A stretch of 64,000 nucleotides of DNA, taken from assembly GCA_913020705.1 (NCBI GenBank), contig CAJWBY010000004.1:1-64000 (forward strand), in the 5' to 3' direction. Of the stretch, positions 1-8,904 are shown piece after piece (position 1 is the stretch's first letter; each line of letters begins with the position of its first letter). Below the pieces are notes generated by a model that was given only the letters and a program-made list of their open reading frames with translations, searched no databases and was not told the origin of the DNA. The stretch is from an uncultured Colwellia sp. Lineage in GTDB: Bacteria; Pseudomonadota; Gammaproteobacteria; Enterobacterales; Alteromonadaceae. The translations under genes were made by a program, and so were the position numbers.

Positions 1-734
1 ATTTGTCTATGTATTTGAATGATCACATTGCAGGCATTGTTAACGATCATCCAAAACGATTTGTCGGTTTAGGCACCTTACCCATGCAATCGCCCGACCT
101 TGCAATAAAAGAACTTGAACGCTGTATGAAAATTGGTTTAGCGGGCATTCAAATAGGCTCTCATATTAATGAATGGAATTTAGACCAAAAAGAGTTATTC
201 CCCATTTTTGAAGCCGCCCAAGATTTAGGCGCAGCTGTTTTCGTTCACCCATGGGACATGATGGCTAAAGAAAAAATGCCTAAATATTGGTTGCCTTGGC
301 TTGTTGGCATGCCAGCAGAGTCAAGCTTAGCGATATGTTCGATGATTTTTGGTGGCGTACTTCAACGCTTACCTAAACTAAAAATAGCCTTTGCTCATGG
401 CGGTGGCTCGTTTCCGTCTACCATTGGTCGTATTGAACATGGTTTTAACGTTCGTCCTGATTTATGTGCCGTTGATTGCCCCATTAACCCGCGAGATTTT
501 CTGCCACAAATTTATCTTGATTCATTAGTTCATGACGAACTAGCACTTAAATATTTAGTCGATTTAATGGGTCCAGACAATATCGCCCTTGGTACCGATT
601 ACCCGTTTCCGTTGGGTGAATTAGCGCCAGGGAAACTGATAGAGAATAGTCAGTTTTCAGATGATATTAAAGAAAAGTTGTTACATGGTTCAGCGCTTAA
701 ATGGCTGGGGTTAACTAAAGAGCAGTTCTTATGA
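1..734 (+). CDS. Amidohydrolase, ACMSD-like decarboxylase (5' end outside window)
   Basis: Likely 2-amino-3-carboxymuconate-6-semialdehyde decarboxylase of the amidohydrolase-2 family, a zinc enzyme that diverts the 3-hydroxyanthranilate cleavage product away from quinolinate. The frame is open from the window edge and about 243 residues are visible. Family members have about 330 residues, so roughly the first 90, including the first metal-binding histidines, lie upstream. Visible family features are the FAHGGGSFP segment and the C-terminal ALGTDYPFPLGE segment with the metal-site Asp. Its stop overlaps the start of the next kynurenine gene by 4 nt, indicating one operon. The exact substrate is inferred from the neighbours; a related amidohydrolase decarboxylase is the alternative. 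Confidence 0.85.
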   Translation, partial: LSMYLNDHIAGIVNDHPKRFVGLGTLPMQSPDLAIKELERCMKIGLAGIQIGSHINEWNLDQKELFPIFEAAQDLGAAVFVHPWDMMAKEKMPKYWLPWLVGMPAESSLAICSMIFGGVLQRLPKLKIAFAHGGGSFPSTIGRIEHGFNVRPDLCAVDCPINPRDFLPQIYLDSLVHDELALKYLVDLMGPDNIALGTDYPFPLGELAPGKLIENSQFSDDIKEKLLHGSALKWLGLTKEQFL

Positions 735-1654
735 GTTTAAGAAATACTAAAGCTAACGTTAGCAGTAGTACGATGAAAATATGCATAGATTTTCAACATG
801 CTAGCTATGAAGTAAGTATGGAAAACTCTCGGTCTTTGGCTATTCCTGTTAATTTTAATCAACCGAGCCAACAGCCTAATCACTTTTCTGCAAATGCCGC
901 ACTTGCAAGTCCAATGCAAGCAGGTGGTTTTATTGGTGATACCAAACAAGGGGGCAGTTGCAATGTTAATGAATTAACCATTAATCCACATTGTAATGGC
1001 ACTCATACCGAGTCTATCGCGCATATTTGTGATTTCTCCAGTAACTCTAGTGTTTTAAGTGACATCGAAGAAAGTGAAGCATTATCTCCGACATTAGCTC
1101 AACTTAATTTACCTGCACTAATGCCCTGCGCTGTAATTTCAATAACACCAGAATTAGCTTTAGAAAGTAATGAAAATTATAGTCCTAAATTTTATGATCA
1201 TGACTTAATCATCAGTAGTTCTTCACTGGAGAAAGCGCTTATTGATTATAACAATGCCCAATTAAAAGCTTTAGTTGTTCGTACCTTGCCAAATAACACC
1301 AATAAACAACAGCAAGCTTATAACCGTGAAAATCAACCTGCATTTTTCACCCGTGAAGCCATCTTATATTTGAATGAACGAGGTGTTGAACACTTAGTGG
1401 TAGATCTACCTTCAATTGACCGTTTACATGATGATGGTTTAATGACTTGTCATCATCTGTTTTGGCAAGTTGATGAAGGCTCTCACCAAATAAATAAAAA
1501 TAGCTTAGTAAACAAAACGATTACTGAAATGGCGTTTATTGCTGATGAAATCCCTGATGACTTTTATTTTATCAATATTCAAACACCGGCTTTTCATAAT
1601 GATGCAGCACCCAGTCGCCCTGTCCTATTTTCAGCAAAAGAAACTGCATTTTAA
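731..1654 (+). CDS. kynB: Kynurenine formamidase (cyclase-family hydrolase)
   Basis: Probable metal-dependent kynurenine formamidase that hydrolyses N-formylkynurenine to kynurenine and formate. The 307-residue protein has the cyclase-family signature NPHCNGTHTESIAHI near residues 95-109, matching the metal-binding HxGTHxDxPxH pattern in a diverged form, and a VVDLPSIDRLHDDG segment near the C-terminus. It overlaps the upstream decarboxylase by 4 nt and lies 33 nt before kynureninase. The assignment rests on the family signature plus position. The family also contains other cyclases and hydrolases, but the operon makes formamidase the natural reading. Confidence 0.85.
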   Translation: MSLRNTKANVSSSTMKICIDFQHASYEVSMENSRSLAIPVNFNQPSQQPNHFSANAALASPMQAGGFIGDTKQGGSCNVNELTINPHCNGTHTESIAHICDFSSNSSVLSDIEESEALSPTLAQLNLPALMPCAVISITPELALESNENYSPKFYDHDLIISSSSLEKALIDYNNAQLKALVVRTLPNNTNKQQQAYNRENQPAFFTREAILYLNERGVEHLVVDLPSIDRLHDDGLMTCHHLFWQVDEGSHQINKNSLVNKTITEMAFIADEIPDDFYFINIQTPAFHNDAAPSRPVLFSAKETAF

Positions 1655-1687
1655 GTGCTTAGTACTAAATAAATGAGTAAATAACTT

Positions 1688-2989
1688 ATGACAACAAATA
1701 ATAAAACGACATTAGCATACGCCAAAAAACTTGATCTTAATGATCCGTTAGCAACAATACGCGACCAGTTTGCCATTCCTAAACAAGCTAATGGTGAAGA
1801 TGAATACTATTTCACTGGAAACTCTCTTGGTTTACAGCCAAAGCTCGCCCGTGAATATGTTATTGAGTTACTTGATTCTTGGGGAAAGCGAGGTGTAAAA
1901 GGCCATTTTGAAGGTGACTTTCCTTGGATGCCCTACCACGAATTTTTAACAGAGCAATCGGCTTTATTAGTTGGCGGAAAAAGTGAAGAAGTAGTGACGA
2001 TGAATTCATTAACCACTAACTTACACTTAATGATGGTGAGCTTTTATCAGCCAACGGGCAAGCGCACAAAAATACTGATTGAAGATCATGCATTCCCTTC
2101 AGATCATTACGCCGTGGAATCTCAACTAAAACATCACAAACAAGATGTTGATAAAAATATGCTGCTCTGGACACCAAGAACAGGCGAAGAACTTTTAAAT
2201 TATGATGATTTGTACCAAATTTTAGAACAACAAGGCGATGAGATAGCACTGATATTATTACCCGGAGTTCAATACTACACAGGCCAAGTGCTTGATATGA
2301 AAACCATCACCGAAAAAGCACATGCTAAAGGCATTATGGTGGGTTTCGATTTAGCCCATGCCGTTGGTAATATCGAACTTGAATTACATAACTGGCAAGT
2401 CGACTTTGCTTGTTGGTGTAGTTATAAATATTTAAACAGTGGCGCAGGCTCTGTTGCAGGTTGCTTTGTTCATCAAACGCATAGCGTTAATACCAATAGC
2501 GAAACGCAAGTAAATCGCTTTGCTGGCTGGTGGGGGCACGATAAATCGACCCGCTTTAAAATGGAAAATAATTTTAAGCCTATCGATACTGCTGAAGGCT
2601 GGCAATTATCAAATCCCCCTGTGTTGTCATTAGCCGCTATTCGTGGGTCCCTTGATACCATAAAAATGGCAGGCGGTATCAGTGAGCTTCGTAAAAAATC
2701 ACTCAAACTTACCCAATATATGATCGAATTAATGGGCAGTGAATTAGGCGATAAAATTCGTATTATTACACCAAGCAATGAAAGTGAGCGCGGCTGTCAG
2801 TTGTCTTTAATGATTAATGTTGAAGGTCTTGACGGCAAAGCTATGTTTAACGCCTTAGAAAAAAATGGCGTAACCACTGACTGGCGTGAGCCTAATGTTA
2901 TTCGCGTTGCACCTGTACCGCTTTACAATCAGTTCCAAGATATTTATCACTTTGTTCGTATTATCAAGGAGTGCTTAAATGAACAATAA
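1688..2989 (+). CDS. kynU: Kynureninase
   Basis: PLP enzyme of the fold-type I aminotransferase superfamily that cleaves kynurenine or 3-hydroxykynurenine to (3-hydroxy)anthranilate and alanine. The 433-residue length is normal. The PLP-binding lysine is Lys247 in the motif CWCSYKYLNSGAG, and the N-terminal FTGNSLGLQP and central GFDLAHAVGN segments are typical of kynureninases. The ATG lies 33 nt after the formamidase stop, and the 3' end overlaps the start of the monooxygenase by 11 nt, so translation is probably coupled. Confidence 0.96.
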   Translation: MTTNNKTTLAYAKKLDLNDPLATIRDQFAIPKQANGEDEYYFTGNSLGLQPKLAREYVIELLDSWGKRGVKGHFEGDFPWMPYHEFLTEQSALLVGGKSEEVVTMNSLTTNLHLMMVSFYQPTGKRTKILIEDHAFPSDHYAVESQLKHHKQDVDKNMLLWTPRTGEELLNYDDLYQILEQQGDEIALILLPGVQYYTGQVLDMKTITEKAHAKGIMVGFDLAHAVGNIELELHNWQVDFACWCSYKYLNSGAGSVAGCFVHQTHSVNTNSETQVNRFAGWWGHDKSTRFKMENNFKPIDTAEGWQLSNPPVLSLAAIRGSLDTIKMAGGISELRKKSLKLTQYMIELMGSELGDKIRIITPSNESERGCQLSLMINVEGLDGKAMFNALEKNGVTTDWREPNVIRVAPVPLYNQFQDIYHFVRIIKECLNEQ

Positions 2990-4415
2990 TCCCATAGCTA
3001 AACCAGCGAATGAGACCAACATCACAGTAGCTGGAGCAGGTCCCGTTGGTGCCTTACTTGCCATTATATTAGCCAGAAAAGGATACAATGTTAATGTATT
3101 TGAATCTCGTCCAGATTCTCGCCAGCATGATATTTACCAAGGAAAATCGATTAACATCGCATTATCCGATCGTGGTTGGTTAGCGTTAGAAGCCGTAGGT
3201 ATTGCTGAACAAGTTCGTCAAGAAGCAATCCCGATGAAGAAACGAGTTATGCATGCCGTTGACGGAACAATAACCGAGCAATATTATGGCACAGACGACC
3301 AAGCGATTTGGTCGGTATCCCGCTCGGGTATAAATGAACAATTACTCGATTTAGCAGAAAAAGAAAACAATGTAGAATTACACTTTGAAAAAAGACTTAC
3401 TCATGTTGATTTCAATACCGGTTGTTCATCTTTTAGTTTCGATGTAGCACAAAGCAAAGGTCATATAGAGGTTGATGCCGATTATATTTTTGGTGCTGAT
3501 GGTGCCTTTTCAAAAGTACGTCGCCTTGCTCAAGAAACACCTCGTTTTAGTTATAGTCAATCTTACATGCCTCAGTCTTATATCGAGTTAACAATAGCTG
3601 CCAACGAAAACGAAACGGGTGATGCACGCTTTAAGATGGAGAAAGCAGCATTACATATCTGGCCTAGAAAAGACTTTATGCTCATTGCCTTACCGAACCC
3701 TGATGGTAGTTTTACTTGCACATTATTTATGAATTATGAAAATAAAAATGAAGGTGAATATTCATTCAACACCTTACAAGAACGTATCGATGTAGCTAAT
3801 TTTTTCAATGAAAACTTTGCAGATGCAATGCCATTACTAGAAGATCCTATTGATGATTTTATGGCAAAAAAAGCAAGTCCATTATTTCTCTTACAAGTAG
3901 ACCCTTGGGTGATCAACAATAAAGTAGCGCTCATCGGTGATGCTGCACATGCAATGGTGCCTTTTTATGGCCAAGGCATGAATTGTGGATTTGAAGATTG
4001 CCGAGAGCTTGGTGAAATTATTGATCAATTTAACGGTGAATGGTGTGATATTTTTCCGGCTTATCATAAACAACGAAAAATTAATGCTGATGCGATAACT
4101 GAATTAGCTCAAAGAAATTTTGTTGAAATGAGTGAACTATCTGCTGATAGTAATTTTCAATTACAGAAAAAAATTGAAGCTAAGTTTAATCAACTTCATC
4201 CTGAATTATGGGTACCTCTTTATTCTATGGTTACTTTCTGCCCACATTTGCCTTATTCACAAGCATTAGAAATTGGTGATCAACAAAAATTGATAATGAC
4301 TCAAATAATGCAAATCCCTAATATTGCTGAATGCTGGGAAGATGACTTTGTTTACCAAAAGCTCCTGCAATTGGTTCAAATTCACTTTCAAAAAGAGGAG
4401 ACTAAAAATGTCTAA
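2979..4415 (+). CDS. kmo: Kynurenine 3-monooxygenase
   Basis: FAD-dependent aromatic hydroxylase converting kynurenine to 3-hydroxykynurenine with NADPH and oxygen. The 478-residue protein starts with a Rossmann dinucleotide motif (VAGAGPVGALLAIILA, residues 17-32). It carries the second FAD motif ALIGDAAHAMVPFYGQGMN near residue 315, where the KMO-typical FYGQGMNCGFED follows. The start overlaps kynureninase by 11 nt and the end overlaps the dioxygenase start by 8 nt. Presence of this step shows that the pathway proceeds through 3-hydroxyanthranilate rather than stopping at anthranilate. A 3-hydroxyanthranilate dioxygenase gene would be expected just upstream of the window. Confidence 0.96.
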   Translation: MNNNPIAKPANETNITVAGAGPVGALLAIILARKGYNVNVFESRPDSRQHDIYQGKSINIALSDRGWLALEAVGIAEQVRQEAIPMKKRVMHAVDGTITEQYYGTDDQAIWSVSRSGINEQLLDLAEKENNVELHFEKRLTHVDFNTGCSSFSFDVAQSKGHIEVDADYIFGADGAFSKVRRLAQETPRFSYSQSYMPQSYIELTIAANENETGDARFKMEKAALHIWPRKDFMLIALPNPDGSFTCTLFMNYENKNEGEYSFNTLQERIDVANFFNENFADAMPLLEDPIDDFMAKKASPLFLLQVDPWVINNKVALIGDAAHAMVPFYGQGMNCGFEDCRELGEIIDQFNGEWCDIFPAYHKQRKINADAITELAQRNFVEMSELSADSNFQLQKKIEAKFNQLHPELWVPLYSMVTFCPHLPYSQALEIGDQQKLIMTQIMQIPNIAECWEDDFVYQKLLQLVQIHFQKEETKNV

Positions 4416-5271
4416 TACAGGCTGCCCTTTCAGTGGTGATGCAAATAGACGAGAGCTAGAACAAAATATTCATACCGACTTTAGTGATGATATGTCGTAT
4501 GGTGATTACTTAAAACTTGATCAAGTATTATCGGCTCAACAACCTTTATCAAAAGAACATGATGAGATGTTATTTATAGTCATTCATCAAAGTAGTGAGC
4601 TTTGGCTAAAACTTGCAGGCCATGAACTATCTAAAGCAGTTGAATGTTTGCGCGCAGACGATTTTGGCCCTGCATTTAAAGTAATCGCACGCGTTAAACA
4701 AATATTCATTCAACTTACTCAGTCGTGGAATATTCTGTCTACCTTGACTCCTGTTGATTACTTAAAATTTCGAGATGATTTAGGTCGTTCTTCAGGTTTT
4801 CAGTCACACGGTTATCGAAAGTTAGAATTTCTTTTGGGCAATAAAAATGACGATATGCTAAAAATTCATCAGCAAAACAGCCACGCTTATCAAGAGTTAG
4901 AATTGTTGCTGAATAGCCCAAGTTTGTACGACGAAGTTATTATTGCACTGGTTAAAGCAGGTTTTAGTATTGACGAAAGCGTACTTAATCGTGATGTTAC
5001 TAAAGCTTATCAAAGTAATGAAAGTGTTGTTAAAGCATGGTTATCCGTATATCAACAACCAGATAAATATTTTGAGCTATATGAACTTGCCGAAAAATTA
5101 GTTGATATAGAAGACTCATTTCAGCAATGGCGTTTCAAGCACATGTATACCGTGCAAAGAATTATTGGTTATAAAAAAGGGACTGGGGGTTCTTCAGGTG
5201 TCGGCTTCTTGAAAAAAGCACTAGATGTGAGTTTTTTTCCTGAATTATTTGAAGTGAGAACACATTTATAA
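4408..5271 (+). CDS. kynA: Tryptophan 2,3-dioxygenase
   Basis: Haem dioxygenase catalysing the first, committed step of tryptophan breakdown to N-formylkynurenine. The ATG at 4408 is chosen because AGAGGAG lies 7 nt before it and because it gives MSNTGCPFSG as N-terminus and a 287-residue protein of normal family length. An upstream in-frame start would only add KMO-overlapping sequence. The MSYGDYLKLDQVL and FIVIHQSSELWLKL segments, the latter holding the conserved His and substrate-pocket residues, identify the family, as does TGGSSGVGFLKK near the end. It is the last gene of the kynurenine operon. Confidence 0.96.
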   Translation: MSNTGCPFSGDANRRELEQNIHTDFSDDMSYGDYLKLDQVLSAQQPLSKEHDEMLFIVIHQSSELWLKLAGHELSKAVECLRADDFGPAFKVIARVKQIFIQLTQSWNILSTLTPVDYLKFRDDLGRSSGFQSHGYRKLEFLLGNKNDDMLKIHQQNSHAYQELELLLNSPSLYDEVIIALVKAGFSIDESVLNRDVTKAYQSNESVVKAWLSVYQQPDKYFELYELAEKLVDIEDSFQQWRFKHMYTVQRIIGYKKGTGGSSGVGFLKKALDVSFFPELFEVRTHL

Positions 5272-5284
5272 AATATAAATGTGT
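5260..5284 (+). other. Hairpin overlapping the dioxygenase stop codon
   Basis: An 11-bp perfect inverted repeat, ACACATTTATA / TATAAATGTGT with a 3-nt loop, spans the last codons and stop of the dioxygenase gene. No U-run follows, so it is not a standard intrinsic terminator. It may stabilise the 3' end of the kynurenine operon mRNA. Confidence 0.45.
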
Positions 5285-5354
5285 CATGGTCAATCAAATC
5301 AATATGTATGATATAAATCCGCATAATTTATAGGAGGGTAAGCAATAATAAAAG

Positions 5355-5744
5355 TTAACAGTCTAGTTTAAAGAGCAGTTCTGCCAAGTCAGGAAGCCAT
5401 TGAAAATTTTTTAATTGGACTTTATTTCCGATTACAACGATTTGTTCATCTTGAAGTAAATCTCTTTGCTTGGCGAAAGCTTCACTTTCAACAGGGAATG
5501 AGATCTTACCTTGAGAGTTAATCACTCTATACCAAGGTACTTCTTGCCCTTTCCAGCCATCTTCAGGCACCTTACCTAATGCTTTTCCTACTAACCTTGC
5601 TTTACCAGGTAAACCCGATAAATCGGCTATTTGTCCGTAACAAGCAACTTTAGAATACGGAATCGCTTGTACCGTTTGCCAAATACGCTGGTAATTGGGG
5701 TTAATTATATTATTTTTATTCTTAAACATAATTTTTCGATTCAT
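5355..5744 (-). CDS. Alkyltransferase-like (ATL) DNA-binding protein
   Basis: MGMT-fold protein of about 129 residues comprising only the DNA-binding/active-site domain. The helix containing SKVACYGQIADLSGLPGKARLVGKAL is the family DNA-recognition region. At the position of the alkyl-acceptor PCHRV motif the sequence reads PWYRV, with Trp71 replacing the catalytic cysteine. That substitution defines ATL proteins, which bind O6-alkylguanine without repairing it and recruit nucleotide excision repair. A second Met at residue 6 is an alternative start. It is convergent with the kynurenine operon and monocistronic. Confidence 0.9.
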   Translation of the reverse strand: MNRKIMFKNKNNIINPNYQRIWQTVQAIPYSKVACYGQIADLSGLPGKARLVGKALGKVPEDGWKGQEVPWYRVINSQGKISFPVESEAFAKQRDLLQDEQIVVIGNKVQLKNFQWLPDLAELLFKLDC

Positions 5745-5997
5745 ATTGCTCTGTAATTATTAAGATTATTATCGCAAATATAGTCATTCTGCCTTTCAAA
5801 AAATGAAACGCTAGATTATTTCAGAAGGTATATAAAATCAAACCACTAATATTAAGACAATGTTCTCTCAACTAAATACTTTGTTCAATAACGGTAAAGT
5901 TAATTAATTATAGTTAAATAAAATACTTAAAGATATCAGTGTTAAGCGGTTGTTTTTCAGATAAACTAAATGGATATACATAAAGGATTTGATCATT

Positions 5998-7194
5998 ATG
6001 ATAAGTGCGGAACTGCACCCTGAAGAAACTCGACGTATTGAAGAGTTATTACGCTACGAAGTATTGGATACTGAAGACGAAAAAGCATTGGATGAGCTTA
6101 CCCAGTTGGCGAGTGTAATTTGCGGAACCTCTATCTCCTTGATATCCCTTGTAGATAAAGACCGTCAGTGGTTTAAATCCCGCGTAGGACTTAATGCGCC
6201 TGAGACTCCAAGAGAAATTGCTTTTTGTTCACATGCCATTTTACAAGACCAAATATTCGAAATACCTGATGCCCTAAAAGACGAACGTTTTGCTGACAAT
6301 CCTCTTGTAACTGGCGCACCAGATATTAGATTTTATGCAGGTGCACCACTTGTTACATCTACGGGAATGTCTATAGGAACCTTGTGTGTCATTGATACAA
6401 AACCTAAAAAACTGGATGAACAACAACAACTAGCATTAAACACGCTTGCAAAACAAGTGATCAGTCAACTAGAACTGAGACTGCACAACCGCCATTTACA
6501 ACGTATGCAAAAAGATCAAAAACAAATATTTGCCGTAATGTCTCATGATTTGCGATCTCCCTTCAACGGAATTCTGGGGCTTTCAAAAATTCTCCATAAA
6601 AACGCCGACACACTAGAGCCCGGGCTTATCGCTGAAATGGCAGACGGAATATTAGAGTCCTCACTCAAAGTTTATCAATTGTTAGATGAAATATTACAAT
6701 GGTCTCGAAATCAATTAGGCGCTGTTCATGTAGAAATTGAAACGATAGCCTTAGACCCTTTGATTATCGAAACAATAAATTTAATGCATGAAAGCTTTAC
6801 TTTAAAGAAACTGAATATCAACCATGTTGCTAATGAAAGTGCTGTGGTGCTTGCAGATAGTAATTTAACTAAAACTATTATTCGTAATTTATTAGCAAAC
6901 GCCATTAAATACACGCCAGACGAAGGCAATATAGATATTGAAACTCGATTTCACGAAGGAGAATTTCAACTAGTCATAACAGATACAGGACAAGGCGTAC
7001 CACTCATAATACAAGATGTATTATTCTCTGACTGCGTCGCAAGCCAATGTGGTACTAAGGGTGAATCTGGACATGGTTTAGGTTTAAGTGTTTGCGGTGA
7101 CTTTGCACGTAAACAGCAAGGCTATCTATCCCTAGACAAAGATTATAAAGATGGCGCTAGATTAATGCTAAATTTCCTTAACGATTCTACATAA
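5998..7194 (+). CDS. GAF-domain sensor histidine kinase
   Basis: Soluble histidine kinase of 398 residues. A GAF domain occupies about residues 20-160 (CGTSISLISLVDKDRQWFKS, then AFCSHAIL and GAPLVTSTGMSIGTLCVID). A HisKA dimerisation domain follows, with phospho-acceptor His in VMSHDLRSPFNGILG at about residue 180. The HATPase domain has N box NLLANAIKYTPDEG, G1 DTGQGVP and G2 GHGLGLSVCGDF, so the kinase core looks complete. There are no membrane segments. The ATG at 5998 follows an AAGGA about 11 nt upstream; an in-frame TTG at 5989 is less likely. No response regulator gene is adjacent, so its partner is unknown. Confidence 0.9.
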   Translation: MISAELHPEETRRIEELLRYEVLDTEDEKALDELTQLASVICGTSISLISLVDKDRQWFKSRVGLNAPETPREIAFCSHAILQDQIFEIPDALKDERFADNPLVTGAPDIRFYAGAPLVTSTGMSIGTLCVIDTKPKKLDEQQQLALNTLAKQVISQLELRLHNRHLQRMQKDQKQIFAVMSHDLRSPFNGILGLSKILHKNADTLEPGLIAEMADGILESSLKVYQLLDEILQWSRNQLGAVHVEIETIALDPLIIETINLMHESFTLKKLNINHVANESAVVLADSNLTKTIIRNLLANAIKYTPDEGNIDIETRFHEGEFQLVITDTGQGVPLIIQDVLFSDCVASQCGTKGESGHGLGLSVCGDFARKQQGYLSLDKDYKDGARLMLNFLNDST

Positions 7195-7241
7195 TAAAAA
7201 ATTATTATTTAGAGCTATAGAACTACTTACCTTTATTAATT

Positions 7242-7967
7242 ATGAAGAAAATTTTATTTATACTCACTACCTTTAGCTCTTGGTTTATCCTTGCCGATGA
7301 TATCCGTGTGGTAACAGAGCATCTGCCTCCGTATCAAATAGCTGAGAATGGTCGATTAGTTGATGGCTCTTCATACCTAATTATGAAAGAAGTATTAAAG
7401 CGTGCAAACATTAAAGCTATTAATGAGGTTATGCCTTGGGCACGTGCCTATGAAGTGGGTCTAAATAGAAAGAATACTATAATTTATTCTATAACGCGAA
7501 GCCCAGAAAGAGAGTACTTATTTAATTGGATTGGCCCAGTTCATCAAATGGAATATAGTTTTTTTTCTTCTAAAAAAAATCAAATATTGAATATAGAAAC
7601 AACAAAAGATGCCCTGAACTATAGAGCTGTAGCAGTACGTAATAGTTTTGAGGCAAACTCCCTAAAGAGCATAGGCTTTATAGAAGGAAAAAACTTAATA
7701 CTCGTCGTTGACTACTTTACCGCATGGCAAATGTTAAAGGTAGGTAGGGCTGATATTACTTATGCAAATGCGCCAATTTTAGAGCTTTCCGATATGAATA
7801 GTTCGTTATTTAAAAGGCAAGGGGGAGTTATCGAAACATTCCAGTTATATGTGGCTGCGAATATAAACACAGACAAAAAAACTATCAATAATTTGTCTTC
7901 CGCATTTCACAGTGTAAAAGCTGACTCCTCGTTTAAAAAACTGTTTAACCTGAATACAAACGAATAA
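7242..7967 (+). CDS. Periplasmic substrate-binding protein, SBP_bac_3-like
   Basis: Secreted solute-binding protein of 241 residues. The N-terminus MKKILFILTTFSSWFILADD is a typical Sec signal peptide. The mature part begins with DIRVVTEHLPPYQI and contains LVDGSSYLIMKEVLKRANI, AWARAYE-like and NTIIYSITRSPERE segments, as in the extracellular family-3 binding fold. No permease or ATPase gene is adjacent, and such orphan proteins are common in Alteromonadales. The ligand cannot be told from sequence. It lies 47 nt after the histidine kinase on the same strand; a functional link is possible but unproven. Confidence 0.8.
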   Translation: MKKILFILTTFSSWFILADDIRVVTEHLPPYQIAENGRLVDGSSYLIMKEVLKRANIKAINEVMPWARAYEVGLNRKNTIIYSITRSPEREYLFNWIGPVHQMEYSFFSSKKNQILNIETTKDALNYRAVAVRNSFEANSLKSIGFIEGKNLILVVDYFTAWQMLKVGRADITYANAPILELSDMNSSLFKRQGGVIETFQLYVAANINTDKKTINNLSSAFHSVKADSSFKKLFNLNTNE

Positions 7968-7997
7968 AATTTAATATCTTCGGTTATTGTTTTCACG

Positions 7998-8003
7998 TAT
8001 AAT
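7998..8003 (+). promoter_or_regulatory. Probable original -10 box of ybiT
   Basis: A TATAAT hexamer lies about 75 nt before the stranded ybiT start at 8077. A convincing -35 box is not seen. It is read as the pre-insertion promoter of ybiT because it directly precedes the old start and an ACGGA ribosome-binding sequence at 8066-8070. Confidence 0.45.
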
Positions 8004-8076
8004 CGCGCGCATTATTTTTATCAGTTAATTGCTGTTATTTTTCATAACAAGCAAACTAATCTTCTACGGAACACTT

Positions 8077-8106
8077 ATGCTAACAGCTAACAATATCACA
8101 ATATAG
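8077..8106 (+). pseudogene. Stranded 5' end of ybiT (first eight codons)
   Basis: Ten codons starting with ATG encode MLTANNITI and then TAG. The first eight residues match the expected N-terminus of the ABC-F protein YbiT; the intact gene at 9343 encodes (I)[11 protein letters not shown]. An ACGGA lies 6 nt before the ATG. The two DNA copies agree at 17 of 24 positions by hand count, with most differences at third codon positions. The simplest reading is that this is the original ybiT start, cut off from the body of the gene by the insert that follows. Confidence 0.6.
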
Positions 8107-8148
8107 TTTGTGGTTCTGGGTCTAAATGAGTTTTCCATAAAGATATTT

Positions 8149-8802
8149 TTATTTATCTATGCGACTTCTCCACTCCCTTATTGCATCTAACTCTTTTGAG
8201 GTCAAAGCATTTTCTTTTTGGTATTTTATATGTGCAGCAAGTTTTCGCTCCCTCTTAATCTCTTCCTCTTTTGACCACTTTTCCATCTCTGCTTTATTAT
8301 TGTCTTGTTGTATTTGAGATTTGTGTAATGCATTTTCAGCAAAAGTTGAGAGTGATTTATCAAATGTTTTTACTAAATTCTTAATTCCAGAGAAAATATT
8401 ATCTGAGGTGCTACTTTTCATTGAATTTACGGTAAATTTCTTAGCATTGAATATTTCATCTTTTTCTTTTACTCCCCCTAGGCAATGTTTAAACCTATAT
8501 TCGGCTGTGGTCGAAGGAACTCCTCAAGCGAATATGCATGCTTTAACGCGCTTTTGGGAAAATCCTTATAAACGTAAATGATAATGGATTCTCTAAAGTC
8601 ATTATAATAGGCTTGTAACTTATAATTTTTGTGTTCTTTTTCCTTATGCACCAAAGTGTTGTTGCTCTCTTTGATTAAAGTTACCTGTTACACCTATGTA
8701 GCCTTCGTTCAGGTTGTATTTGTCAGATTTCTTAACTATATGATAAACACTAACTCTGGAAGAATTTAGAGCGTCAAGGTCAAGTTTACTTAGTTTTAGC
8801 AT
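8149..8802 (-). pseudogene. GIY-YIG nuclease gene broken by two frameshifts
   Basis: Reading the minus strand from the ATG at 8802, the first frame encodes SRVSVYHIVKKSDKY and NEGYIGVTGNFNQREQQH, a GIY-YIG-like core with its conserved Arg, and stops at 8644. From about 8655 the sequence continues in the next frame with HKNYKLQAYYNDFRES and LEEFLRPQPNIGLNIA down to about 8481. There, near a run of five C on the plus strand (8474-8478), it returns to the first frame as GGVKEKDEIFNAKKF and runs to 8149. The C-terminal 90 residues are charged and helical. Net frame is restored, giving a virtual 217-residue protein. Either a decayed gene or two sequencing errors; the last 90 codons could be expressed alone from the ATG at 8421. 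Confidence 0.75.
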
Positions 8803-8904
8803 TGTTCTTCTTAGAATAATTAATTTGTTGGCAATCTATGCATTTAAGATTTTTTAATAAATAGTTTCGATGACAAATATCAAAATTTAAAGGTACCTTT
8901 TTTT

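Noticed and set aside
8321..8581. An 86-codon open frame on the plus strand
   Set aside because: It is antisense to the GIY-YIG pseudogene, whose joined minus-strand frames give a recognisable protein; the plus-strand peptide has no family features.
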